Shown here: piece after piece, positions 35,599-42,400 of the stretch
Layout: every line of letters starts with the position of its first letter
Position numbering within the stretch: position 1 is the stretch's first letter
NCBI RefSeq assembly: GCF_000620145.1
Contig: NZ_KK211081.1
Location: 372,028-436,027 of the forward strand
Length of the DNA: 64,000 bases
Reading direction: 5' to 3'
Source: Deefgea rivuli DSM 18356
GTDB lineage: Bacteria > Pseudomonadota > Gammaproteobacteria > Burkholderiales > Chitinibacteraceae
Made by a program: the position numbers and the translations under genes
The notes under the pieces: generated by a model
What the model saw: only the letters and a program-made list of their open reading frames with translations
Told to the model about the DNA's origin: nothing
Databases searched by the model: none

Positions 35599-36372
35599 AT
35601 GAACACACTTGCAGATCGCCTCCGCCACCGCCGAAAAGAACTCAAGCTCTCACAAGAGGATCTTGGGAAGAAAATCGGCGTCAGCCAATCATCAATTGGG
35701 AATATCGAATCTGGCCGCAATCGAAGCGCCACATTCCTACCCCAGCTTGCGGACGCGCTCGGCATTAGCGCCCTATGGCTAGCCGAAGGTAAGGGTCCAA
35801 TGATCAGCAACAACCCTCTTGGCGGACAAAGCAACGCGTCACTTAGCATCGATAATGATGAAGCAACAAGAATTTTGGCCGCAAACCAAGCCCTCAAAGC
35901 AGGCGAAATTAGCCTAGAAGAATACGCAGAGCATACCAACTCAATCGCGCTACCCTTTTACGAGATTAAAGCCAGCTGCGGCACCGGCGAACTCACTTTT
36001 GAAGTGATTTCACACCAATACTTCACTGACAAGAATGAGTTAAATAGACTGGGACTTAAACCTGAACACACTTTTTGGTGCCGCGCCGCTGGCGACAGCA
36101 TGGAGCCCACCGTCAAAGATGGCGACCGCCTCCTCGTCGAGCAGCTCGACGGCCACAGCCTAACCGACATCCTCAATAACCGAATTTATCTATTCAGCTG
36201 GAATGGAGAGCTATTTTGCAAACGCCTGATCCGGCAAATGGATGGCAGCCTACTGGTAAAAAGTGACAATAGCGAAAACCACCGCGACACACTGATCACC
36301 ACCGAGCAAATCGGGCAAATGAAGCTCATCGGACGCGTCCGCCAAGCCCACACCCCACCCACGATGCTATAA
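35599..36372 (+). CDS. CI-like repressor, XRE plus S24 peptidase
   Basis: 257 residues. The N-terminal XRE HTH (LADRLRHRRKELKLSQEDLG, VSQSSIGNIESGRNRS) binds operators. The C-terminal LexA/S24 domain has the catalytic Ser167 (AAGDSMEPTVKDGD) and Lys208 (FCKRL), with a probable self-cleavage region near IKASCGTGE. RecA-triggered autocleavage would induce the prophage. The start is ATG 35599 (MNTLADRL); the frame opens 10 codons earlier but those overlap promoter sequence. Confidence 0.95.
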   Translation: MNTLADRLRHRRKELKLSQEDLGKKIGVSQSSIGNIESGRNRSATFLPQLADALGISALWLAEGKGPMISNNPLGGQSNASLSIDNDEATRILAANQALKAGEISLEEYAEHTNSIALPFYEIKASCGTGELTFEVISHQYFTDKNELNRLGLKPEHTFWCRAAGDSMEPTVKDGDRLLVEQLDGHSLTDILNNRIYLFSWNGELFCKRLIRQMDGSLLVKSDNSENHRDTLITTEQIGQMKLIGRVRQAHTPPTML

Positions 36373-36389
36373 GGGCACAAGCAAGCAAC

Positions 36390-36414
36390 AACCCGCCTCG
36401 GCGGGTTTTCTTTT
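36390..36414 (+). terminator. Terminator after the CI-like gene
   Basis: ACCCGCC-TC-GGCGGGT followed by TTTCTTTTGC. Nearly identical over 28 nt to the terminator at 37040, with one mismatch. Confidence 0.85.
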
Positions 36415-36460
36415 GCTTGCAACGAGCGTAAATTTCACCCTACCAACTTTGGAGCAGCCT

Positions 36461-37033
36461 ATGTTTAAGACAATCACCCTGATGTCATTAGTTCTATTAG
36501 CAAACAGCGCAAATGCAATTCAATTCACTGATTGCATTAATATCAAACCAGACAAAAAAAGACTTGAATGTTTTGACAAGGTGGCCGCCGCCGCCACGGC
36601 AATCAACACTACACCAACAACACAAACAACAGCAGCAGCTACCCTTAAATCAGACAAGAAAAAAACCTTAACTGAATCAGAAAAGATCATCTCAGCCAAA
36701 ATTCTTCACAAAGAATACAAAACTCAAAAGTACAAAAGCGGCATTTATTTCGACATAGAGCTCACTGCGGTAAGCCTAGAAAAACCAGCTAGAGCCATCA
36801 AAGGAATTATGTTATTTCAAGACCTATTTGGCGAAACCCAACACAAACTATTGTGGACGCTCAACTCGCCGCCAGCACCCAATGAATCAACATACGAATA
36901 CGCAACAGGCTTTGATTTCAATGAGTTCAAAAGCGAGCACATATGGATGAAAGACACTGATAAAAATGATATGAAAGCCATTTACAAAGTACAAAGCATT
37001 ATTTATGAAGATGGTACTCAGAAAGACTTTTAA
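36461..37033 (+). CDS. Secreted hypothetical protein, probable prophage moron
   Basis: 190 residues. The signal peptide MFKTITLMSLVLLANSANA is followed by FTDCINIKPDKKRLECFDKV, the Cys-x-x-I...RLxCxD motif seen in small periplasmic proteins of several families; the two Cys may form a disulfide. A Thr/Ala linker (about 45-70) leads to a beta-rich C-terminal domain ending YEDGTQKDF. GGAG precedes ATG 36461. It is AT-richer than its neighbours and lies alone between near-identical terminators. It is likely expressed in the lysogen; function unknown. Confidence 0.75.
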   Translation: MFKTITLMSLVLLANSANAIQFTDCINIKPDKKRLECFDKVAAAATAINTTPTTQTTAAATLKSDKKKTLTESEKIISAKILHKEYKTQKYKSGIYFDIELTAVSLEKPARAIKGIMLFQDLFGETQHKLLWTLNSPPAPNESTYEYATGFDFNEFKSEHIWMKDTDKNDMKAIYKVQSIIYEDGTQKDF

Positions 37034-37039
37034 CCCCGC

Positions 37040-37066
37040 AACCCGCCTCGGCGGGCTTTCTTTTGC
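37040..37066 (+). terminator. Terminator after the moron
   Basis: ACCCGCC-TC-GGCGGGC followed by TTTCTTTTGC; near-copy of 36390-36414. Confidence 0.85.
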
Positions 37067-37103
37067 GCGCCAAAACCTCCCCAGATCATCTAAACCCTTA
37101 AAT

Positions 37104-37112
37104 TGCTATAAT
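37104..37112 (+). promoter_or_regulatory. Extended -10 promoter of the double-XRE gene
   Basis: TGCTATAAT: a perfect -10 (37107-37112) with TG at the extended position, 31 bp before ATG 37144. The -35 is poor, as is usual for this class. Confidence 0.6.
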
Positions 37113-37143
37113 TTAAATCAACCCCAAACACAGTACAAAATCC

Positions 37144-37719
37144 ATGAGCACCCTTGCCGATCGAATCAATACCGCTATGAAACACAGCAAAATCAACAAT
37201 ACACACCTCGCTAAAGCAGCAAAAGTCACTCGCAGCGCGATCACCCAATGGTGCAATGGCAACACAAAAAATCTAGATGCCGCAACCTGCATTAGAGCAG
37301 CACAAACCCTTGGAGTATCAGCCATCTGGCTAGCTGATGGCAGCGGCTCGATGCTAAACCAAGAAACAACCGCCACCACATCATCGCTAGCTGATCGACT
37401 GAGATCAGCTCGGAGCATTAAAAATTTCACACAACTTGAAATTGCCACACAATCAGGACTATCTCAAAACCACATTTCTCAATTAGAAAATGGCACAAGG
37501 AAAAGCACCACCAAACTGGCACAGTTAGCACTAATTCTAGACGTAGACCCCCACTGGCTAGCAACTGGCGAAAACGACCCGTCCTCCAAGAAAAAGCCAG
37601 AAGAATCTACCCACACCGAGAACACCATTCATCTACTTGAAAGACTATCTACCCTTTTCGAAAAAGGCCTTCTAACTAAGTCAGAATTCGAACAAATCAA
37701 AACTAAGCTGATTTTTTAA
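37144..37719 (+). CDS. Double XRE-type regulator with SHOCT-like C-terminus
   Basis: 191 residues with two separate helix-turn-helix domains: residues 1-70 (LAKAAKVTRSAITQWCNGNT) and 80-145 (IKNFTQLEIATQSGLSQNHI, then SQLENGTRKS). Each ends in a conserved AIWLADG/PHWLATG turn. The last ~28 residues (LERLSTLFEKGLLTKSEFEQ, then IKTKLIF) resemble a SHOCT domain, a short helical hairpin for oligomerisation. There is no S24 peptidase. It is a second regulator, between the moron and the plus-strand early promoter at 37823; one protein with two HTHs could bind asymmetric paired sites. Its target is unknown. Confidence 0.8.
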   Translation: MSTLADRINTAMKHSKINNTHLAKAAKVTRSAITQWCNGNTKNLDAATCIRAAQTLGVSAIWLADGSGSMLNQETTATTSSLADRLRSARSIKNFTQLEIATQSGLSQNHISQLENGTRKSTTKLAQLALILDVDPHWLATGENDPSSKKKPEESTHTENTIHLLERLSTLFEKGLLTKSEFEQIKTKLIF

Positions 37720-37810
37720 CACCCCAGCCAAAACTGAAGCCACCGTCTATCCCTATTGTGTTTTTTTAATCACAAAAAACCACAAAAAAACACACGGCCA
37801 ACCAAAATAA

Positions 37811-37851
37811 ACTCAAATGAGTTTGACAAATAAAAACTCATATGTGATATT
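37811..37851 (+). promoter_or_regulatory. Plus-strand early promoter flanked by repressor operators
   Basis: TTGACA (37823-37828), 17-bp spacer, GATATT (37846-37851). Operator-like ACTCAAATGAGT (37811-37822) abuts the -35 and ACTCATATGTG (37836-37846) ends at the -10. The arrangement and sequence are those at the cro promoter. Confidence 0.7.
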
Positions 37852-37879
37852 TGCCTCACAACACAAGTGAGGTGAAACC

Positions 37880-38284
37880 ATGCAACTCTATCAACTGACC
37901 CAGCTAGCCACTCAGCAAGGCTATTTACGCGCCCTGCACGAACTAGAAGCGATGCAACACAGCATCGACTTGCAAGAGCGCCTTATCGACCAAATCAACC
38001 AGCTCGACAATATCCAAGCAGCACCGGCGCTCCGCAATCACACCTACGGCACACCAGGCATCGAAATTCAAATCGAGCACATCGAGCAGATTAAAACCAT
38101 CAATGCATTGATCGAATCGCACGGCTGGTCAAAGTGCGACCTTCACCCTTCTATTGAGCCGCACGCCCACTATCAAGTCTGGATGGCGCGAGACACAAAG
38201 ATCAGCACCAACCTTGATGACTCAGCACAAGAACACCGCCTACACGGCTTTGCGATCGAATACCTCGCCAAAGAGGTGCAGTAA
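37880..38284 (+). CDS. Hypothetical early phage protein
   Basis: 134 residues, helical N-terminus with heptad-like Leu/Ile pattern (HELEAMQHSIDLQERLIDQI), then a mixed domain. First gene of the plus-strand early operon; GTGAGGTGAAACC precedes the ATG. No family recognised. Confidence 0.65.
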   Translation: MQLYQLTQLATQQGYLRALHELEAMQHSIDLQERLIDQINQLDNIQAAPALRNHTYGTPGIEIQIEHIEQIKTINALIESHGWSKCDLHPSIEPHAHYQVWMARDTKISTNLDDSAQEHRLHGFAIEYLAKEVQ

Positions 38285-38469
38285 TGATCGCCGCCCACAA
38301 AATCCCCAACATCAATTTGCGCCCCAAAGGCGCGCAGCTGGTACGCGATGTTTCCAACGATTACACGCTACTCAATTACCTAACCCGCCACGGCTGGCGC
38401 GTCACCGAAATCGACGATCGCGCTGGCTGGTACTGGGCCACACGCAAATGCAAAAGCTTAAAGAATTAA
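38284..38469 (+). CDS. Small hypothetical early protein
   Basis: 61 residues, with a C-terminal LNYLTRHGWRVTEIDDRAGW YWATRKC segment (split here) resembling a compact alpha-beta fold. The start overlaps the previous stop (TAATG). Confidence 0.6.
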   Translation: MIAAHKIPNINLRPKGAQLVRDVSNDYTLLNYLTRHGWRVTEIDDRAGWYWATRKCKSLKN

Positions 38470-38537
38470 TCGTGATGGCCGCAATTGCGGCGCTCTGGAC
38501 TGCCGCCGGAATCGGCTGGCTTTTAATCAAACACTAA
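38448..38537 (+). CDS. 29-residue single-TM peptide
   Basis: The frame encodes MQKLKELIVMAAIAALWTAA GIGWLLIKH: a short basic N-terminus and one membrane span. It overlaps the previous gene end by 22 bp and ends 10 bp before the next gene. SD is weak; it may be a real phage micro-protein or chance. Confidence 0.4.
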   Translation: MQKLKELIVMAAIAALWTAAGIGWLLIKH

Positions 38538-38547
38538 GGCAATCAAC

Positions 38548-39117
38548 ATGAACACACTGATTGAGCAAGTTCGCAGCACACTCGCTGCCGCCCGCGAGCC
38601 GATGGATCGCAAAGCCATTTACAACCACTGCGATCTGGCTGAAACCTTCGACCAAATTAGCCGCTCACTCAACACCCTACTCAACAACGGCGATATCGAA
38701 AAAATCGCCCCACTACGCAATGGCGATCTCTGCCGCTGGCAAATGACCGACAGCGCTAAAGCAGCCCACAACACCAAGCAGCTCGAAGACGCCGCAGCCG
38801 CAGAAAGCTATACGCCCGAGCAAATCCAACAGCTGCAATCCGCACTCAATGCCGCCAACAAAGCGCTTGGTTTACGCGACCAAGAAATCGCCAAACTCAA
38901 CACTCGCCTTACCGATCTAGCCGACGAAAACGACGATCTGCAAGAAAAACTAGACGACCTACAAGGCATTGGAAACAACAATACCTCTACGGTGCATATC
39001 GCTGTAAATCATGCAGATATAGCGCTAGCCGATCATACCGTCAAAGTTTTGCTACACATCAGCCGCCAAGCCAACGGCCAGCACCAAGCGTCCATCATCG
39101 AACAAAAGGCGGCCTAA
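38548..39117 (+). CDS. Winged-helix plus coiled-coil phage protein
   Basis: 189 residues. Residues 1-68 look like a winged helix (MDRKAIYNHCDLAETFDQIS, LNTLLNNGDIEKI). Residues ~90-140 form a coiled coil (LRDQEIAKLNTRLTDLADEN). The C-terminal ~45 residues are a small beta region (STVHIAVNHADIALADHTVK). Probably a DNA-binding accessory protein; family not recognised. Confidence 0.6.
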   Translation: MNTLIEQVRSTLAAAREPMDRKAIYNHCDLAETFDQISRSLNTLLNNGDIEKIAPLRNGDLCRWQMTDSAKAAHNTKQLEDAAAAESYTPEQIQQLQSALNAANKALGLRDQEIAKLNTRLTDLADENDDLQEKLDDLQGIGNNNTSTVHIAVNHADIALADHTVKVLLHISRQANGQHQASIIEQKAA

Positions 39118-39119
39118 AC

Positions 39120-39341
39120 ATGAATCGCCGACTACGCCGCTCATTCACGCGCCAGCTCAAAATGGTCAAAACCCACACCGAAGCAATGGCACGTCTCTTA
39201 GCTGGAAAAGACTGGCAAGAGCCGCCCTACAGCTGGATCCAAATCAAAGCCGAAATCAACCGCTACCACCATTTGCAAATCGAATACTGGCACCGTAAAA
39301 ACCGCCGCGAAGAATTCCTCAACACGGAGTACCCCATCTAA
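39120..39341 (+). CDS. Small basic hypothetical protein
   Basis: 73 residues, Arg/Lys/Trp rich, mostly helical. It starts 2 bp after the previous stop and ends directly at the next ATG. No family recognised. Confidence 0.55.
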   Translation: MNRRLRRSFTRQLKMVKTHTEAMARLLAGKDWQEPPYSWIQIKAEINRYHHLQIEYWHRKNRREEFLNTEYPI

Positions 39342-39557
39342 ATGTCAGATCCAAACGACCTCGCCAGCGATATCGAGCAAGCCAACCGCGATACCGCAAT
39401 CGAAAAAACCCGCAGCGCTGCTCGCATGCGCTTTGCCACTGAATGCCGCCATTGTGGCGACGATCTTGAGCCGCATCGCCAGGTATACGGCAGCTGCTTT
39501 GAATGCCAAACCCGCATCGAAAAACAGCAAAAGCAAGGCATCCGATGCGCGAACTGA
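39342..39557 (+). CDS. TraR/DksA-type zinc finger protein
   Basis: 71 residues. ECRHCGDDLEPHRQVYGSCF ECQ (split here) is a C4 zinc finger as in phage and plasmid TraR proteins, preceded by a helix. TraR-like proteins bind the RNA polymerase secondary channel and mimic DksA with ppGpp, so this may reprogram host transcription. Confidence 0.82.
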   Translation: MSDPNDLASDIEQANRDTAIEKTRSAARMRFATECRHCGDDLEPHRQVYGSCFECQTRIEKQQKQGIRCAN

Positions 39558-39661
39558 AATTTTATTGCCGCAGCTGCCGCACGATTTTTGGCCGTGGCGC
39601 AGTGCTACCCAAGCACTGCAGCAATTGCCAATCCATCGACATCATAGGCCGAGCCGATTAA
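39545..39661 (+). CDS. 38-residue zinc-ribbon peptide
   Basis: MRELKFYCRSCRTIFGRGAV... with a second pair HCSNC: two CxxC knuckles about 14 residues apart, as in rubredoxin-like zinc ribbons. It overlaps the TraR-like gene by 13 bp and ends in TAATG shared with the next start. Confidence 0.65.
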   Translation: MRELKFYCRSCRTIFGRGAVLPKHCSNCQSIDIIGRAD

Positions 39662-39819
39662 TGCCACGCAAACCATGCAACACACAGACCCAAGCGCGCA
39701 AACAGCGCAACAGCCGCGCCAGCTGGCGCTTTGACCAACAAAAACGCGATCACCAAGCCAAGGCCAACAACCCTGCCGCCCACACGATCACCCCGTCACA
39801 CAAATCGGAGGCCGTATGA
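39661..39819 (+). CDS. 52-residue basic peptide
   Basis: MPRKPCNTQTQARKQRNSRA..., strongly basic and polar, probably disordered or nucleic-acid binding. Both ends overlap neighbouring genes (TAATG at the start; 4-bp overlap with the gene at 39816), which supports real translation. Confidence 0.5.
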   Translation: MPRKPCNTQTQARKQRNSRASWRFDQQKRDHQAKANNPAAHTITPSHKSEAV

Positions 39820-40130
39820 ATCAGTCAAATCAAACCGCGCTAATCGACACCCACGCCCTACTGCTCACCCTACAAGGCTTGGCCGAAGCGCTAAAAAACC
39901 CACCGCGCACCCTCAAGCCCGATGACCGCCTATGGGATGCCGACACCGTCGCCGACTATCTGAGCGTCACCCGCCGCCACGTCATCGAGCGCTACGCCTG
40001 CCTACCCGACTTCCCCGCTGCAATGCTGCTACCCACCAGCAGCGAAAGCAAAGCCCAGCGCCGCTGGAAACCCACCGACATCCGCCGCTGGGCAGAACGC
40101 CGCCAAGAGTCAAAAAGATCACTCAACTAA
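39816..40130 (+). CDS. AlpA/excisionase-like HTH protein
   Basis: 104 residues. DADTVADYLSVTRRHVIERY with a later RRWKPTDIRRWAERR fits the MerR-like winged helix of AlpA/Xis proteins. It could be the excisionase for the integrase at 6598, although it is far from it in the prophage map. Its stop lies inside the left 8-bp duplication of the adjacent cassette. Confidence 0.7.
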   Translation: MNQSNQTALIDTHALLLTLQGLAEALKNPPRTLKPDDRLWDADTVADYLSVTRRHVIERYACLPDFPAAMLLPTSSESKAQRRWKPTDIRRWAERRQESKRSLN

Positions 40131-40132
40131 TC
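40125..40132 (+). repeat. Target-site duplication, left
   Basis: AACTAATC, identical to 41187-41194, directly outside the left inverted repeat. Confidence 0.85.
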
Positions 40133-40158
40133 GGGTATCCGTATTTCGTGGTTGTTAG
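40133..40158 (+). repeat. Left terminal inverted repeat of the cassette
   Basis: GGGTATCCGTATT + TC + GTGGTTG + T + TAG; matches the reverse complement of 41161-41186 at 23 of 26 positions. Confidence 0.88.
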
Positions 40159-40193
40159 CCAAAAAAGTATAAATACCATTGGGTGATATCAAG

Positions 40194-41141
40194 ATGAAAA
40201 TCAAACATGTTGTTTCTGTTTCTGGGGGCAAAGATTCGACGGCTACTTTGCTTGTTGCTCTCCAGCGCGTATCTCGCGAAAACCTATGTGCGATTTTCTG
40301 CGACACAGGAAACGAGCATGAGGCCGTCTATGAATATCTTGATTATCTTGAGCTGGCTTTAGATATAAAAATTGATCGACTTAAGTCTGATTTTAGCGAT
40401 GAAATTCGTCGCAAACGGATGTTTATTGCGCGTGATCAACGAGTAAAACGTGACAAAAAAGGCCGCAAACTTCGTTGGACTAACAAGGCTAAACGCCGTG
40501 CTTTGGAAGTCCTCAACCCAACTGGCAACCCGTACTTGGACCTTTGCTTATGGAAGGGGCGCTTCCCAGGTCGCAAGACTCAGTTTTGCACTGAAGAATT
40601 AAAGCGTAACCCTGCTGTTGAATATCAATTAAATTTATTAGACCAAGGTTATCAAGTGGTTAGTTGGCAAGGCGTGCGCCGTGACGAAAGCTTTGCACGT
40701 CGGAACGCAAAAAAATCTGAGCGAATCACTCTTAAATTAAGAACATTTAGGCCGCTTGTTGATTGGACTGCTGAACAGGTTTTTTCATTTTGCGCCCAGC
40801 ACAAAATAGAACCAAATCCGCTTTACAAGCAGGGTATGGGTCGAGTTGGTTGCATGCCGTGCATCAACGCCTCAAAAGCTGAGTTTTCACAAATTGCGAA
40901 ACGCTTTCCACAGCATATTGCACGAATTTCAGAATGGGAGAATTTAGTGGCCTCAGCATCAAAACGACAGGCCGCAACTTTTGTACCTGCGCCAGGCATT
41001 GCGACTAAAGATGCAGGGCAGCATGGCATTTATAGCGTTGTCGAGTGGGCAAAAACCACTCGTGGCGGTCGGCAATATGACCTGCTGGGCGATCTGACAG
41101 AGTTAGCGACCTGCGCTTCTTCTTACGGATTATGTGAATGA
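40194..41141 (+). CDS. PAPS-reductase / DndC-like PP-loop ATP pyrophosphatase
   Basis: 315 residues. The PP-loop SGGKDST (10-16) binds ATP for adenylation chemistry. IFCDTGNEHEAVYEYLDYL and FRPLVDWTAEQVFSFCAQHK are typical of the phosphoadenosine-phosphosulfate reductase superfamily. FCTEELK and GRVGCMPCINASKAEF supply Cys residues like those in DndC-type members; the assimilatory ECGxHxG end is absent, so sulfate reduction is unlikely. ATG 40194 is preferred; TTG 40179 is possible. Third codon positions are visibly more A/T-rich than in neighbouring phage genes, which fits its arrival on the cassette. Sulfur transfer or nucleic-acid modification is possible but unproven. Confidence 0.85.
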   Translation: MKIKHVVSVSGGKDSTATLLVALQRVSRENLCAIFCDTGNEHEAVYEYLDYLELALDIKIDRLKSDFSDEIRRKRMFIARDQRVKRDKKGRKLRWTNKAKRRALEVLNPTGNPYLDLCLWKGRFPGRKTQFCTEELKRNPAVEYQLNLLDQGYQVVSWQGVRRDESFARRNAKKSERITLKLRTFRPLVDWTAEQVFSFCAQHKIEPNPLYKQGMGRVGCMPCINASKAEFSQIAKRFPQHIARISEWENLVASASKRQAATFVPAPGIATKDAGQHGIYSVVEWAKTTRGGRQYDLLGDLTELATCASSYGLCE

Positions 41142-41160
41142 TGTTAATACCACTTGAAAT

Positions 41161-41186
41161 CTATCAACCACAGAATACGGATACCC
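41161..41186 (-). repeat. Right terminal inverted repeat of the cassette
   Basis: Reverse complement begins GGGTATCCGTATTCTGTGG; pairs with 40133-40158. Confidence 0.88.
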
Positions 41187-41194
41187 AACTAATC
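41187..41194 (+). repeat. Target-site duplication, right
   Basis: AACTAATC, directly outside the right inverted repeat, just upstream of the clamp gene SD. Confidence 0.85.
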
Positions 41195-41207
41195 CAAAGG
41201 AAAAATC

Positions 41208-41870
41208 ATGGCTAATATCACTCACACCGCAGACGCAAGACTACTTCACGCCGCACTTGCTTTTGCCGCCAAGCAAGATCCACGCTATTACCTCAACGGC
41301 ATCCACTTGCGCGCCACAGTCAACGGCGACGGCTGCATTATCGAGGCCAGCAACGGCCACATGGCCGTCGTGCTGCACGACAAAAGCGGCAGCGCCAACG
41401 ACACATCCATCATCGTGCGCCGCGACATCATCAAAGCCCTACCCCAAAACGGCACCGTCACGTTTTACGATGACGACAGCCTGAGCTTTGAGCCAAGCCA
41501 GCGCGGCAAACTCAAAATGAGCTTTTCAGAAATCACGCTCGAAGGCAAATTCCCCGACCTACAGCGCGTATTACCCCGCCCAGAAAACCTCAAAGCAGGC
41601 ATGCCAGGTACAGACTGGCAGCGCCAATTCATCATCGAGGCCTTGCAGTTTTTCCCACGCCTGCATGGCGGCTACGACTCTGTACGCGTATTTCACAGCA
41701 ATAACGGCGAAACACCACCAGACAGCCACTACCAACCCGCCGCGATTTTCACCAACGACGAAGAAGACGCCTTTGTGATTGTCATGCCACTGCGCGGCAA
41801 ACCAACCCTCGATACCCCACGCTGGTTCTGGGGCGAACAGGCCGAACCGCAAGAGGCCGCCCAATGCTAA
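41208..41870 (+). CDS. DnaN-like sliding clamp domain protein
   Basis: 220 residues, about 60% of host DnaN length. YYLNGIHLRA, IEASNGHMAVVLHD, VRRDIIKAL and LEGKFPDLQRVLP are beta-clamp segments (domains 2-3). It could act as a phage clamp or compete with the host clamp. AAAGGAAAAATC precedes the ATG. Confidence 0.8.
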   Translation: MANITHTADARLLHAALAFAAKQDPRYYLNGIHLRATVNGDGCIIEASNGHMAVVLHDKSGSANDTSIIVRRDIIKALPQNGTVTFYDDDSLSFEPSQRGKLKMSFSEITLEGKFPDLQRVLPRPENLKAGMPGTDWQRQFIIEALQFFPRLHGGYDSVRVFHSNNGETPPDSHYQPAAIFTNDEEDAFVIVMPLRGKPTLDTPRWFWGEQAEPQEAAQC

Positions 41871-42400
41871 GCAAAAAAGCCCTTCACATTCTGCAACACT
41901 CCCTTGGCCTAGATGAATACGGCCAAGGCCGACAATACCGCAACCACTATGTCGCAGGCGAAGGCCATCACTCATGGCCTGAACTCCTAGCACTTGAAGC
42001 CAGCGGCCACATAACCCGCCGCAAAATTAATCCGGCCTTAATCGGAGGAGAAAGCGAGTTTTGCTTTTGCGTTACCGACAAAGGCATTGATACCGTCGCA
42101 CAAGAAAGCCCTGCCCCACCTGCAATCCCCAAGAGCAAAAAAACTTACGATGATTATTGCAGCATCAGCGAGTGCTACGACAATTTTGCGCACTTCTTGG
42201 GATTTGATAAGCCAGAGGTCGAGGCCGAATACACCACCGATACGCGCAACTATTTCCGTAAATTATGGCGCTACCGCATGAAATCATCACGAGGCTGCGG
42301 CGAATGGAAACCCACCAAGAAAGAAGCCAAAGCCAGCTACAAAGCCGACATGCTGCAACGCAAGGAAAAAGCTCAGCAATATGAAGGAGCCCCAGCATGA
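41864..42400 (+). CDS. Hypothetical early phage protein
   Basis: 178 residues. An N-terminal part (KKALHILQHSLGLDEYGQGR, YRNHYVAG) leads into a wing-like CFCVTDKGIDTV segment and a basic, Trp-containing C-terminus. It overlaps both neighbours by a few bases. No confident family. Confidence 0.6.
   Translation: MLSKKALHILQHSLGLDEYGQGRQYRNHYVAGEGHHSWPELLALEASGHITRRKINPALIGGESEFCFCVTDKGIDTVAQESPAPPAIPKSKKTYDDYCSISECYDNFAHFLGFDKPEVEAEYTTDTRNYFRKLWRYRMKSSRGCGEWKPTKKEAKASYKADMLQRKEKAQQYEGAPA

Larger units (their letters stand above)
40133..41186. mobile_element. Cargo-only mobile cassette carrying a PAPS-reductase-like gene
   Basis: 1,054 bp. The terminal inverted repeats are 26 bp with 3 mismatches, both ending in GGGTATCCGTATT. 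AACTAATC is duplicated exactly at both edges (40125-40132 and 41187-41194). The only gene is the PAPS-reductase-like one; no transposase is present. Removing the cassette plus one duplication rejoins the HTH gene stop to the SD (AAAGGAAAAATC) and ATG of the clamp gene. It would need a transposase in trans. Element families making 8-bp duplications include IS1595, ISAs1, IS66 and IS256; which one applies cannot be told here. Confidence 0.85.

Noticed and set aside
40194-41141. Assimilatory sulfate-reduction gene (cysH)
   Set aside because: It lacks the cysH C-terminal ECGxHxG motif, has no cys neighbours and lies in a transposon-like cassette inside a prophage.
40133-41186. Inverted repeats as terminators or operators of the PAPS-like gene
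   Set aside because: They lie 1 kb apart in opposite orientation, have no T-run, and are flanked by an exact 8-bp duplication, which fits transposition better.
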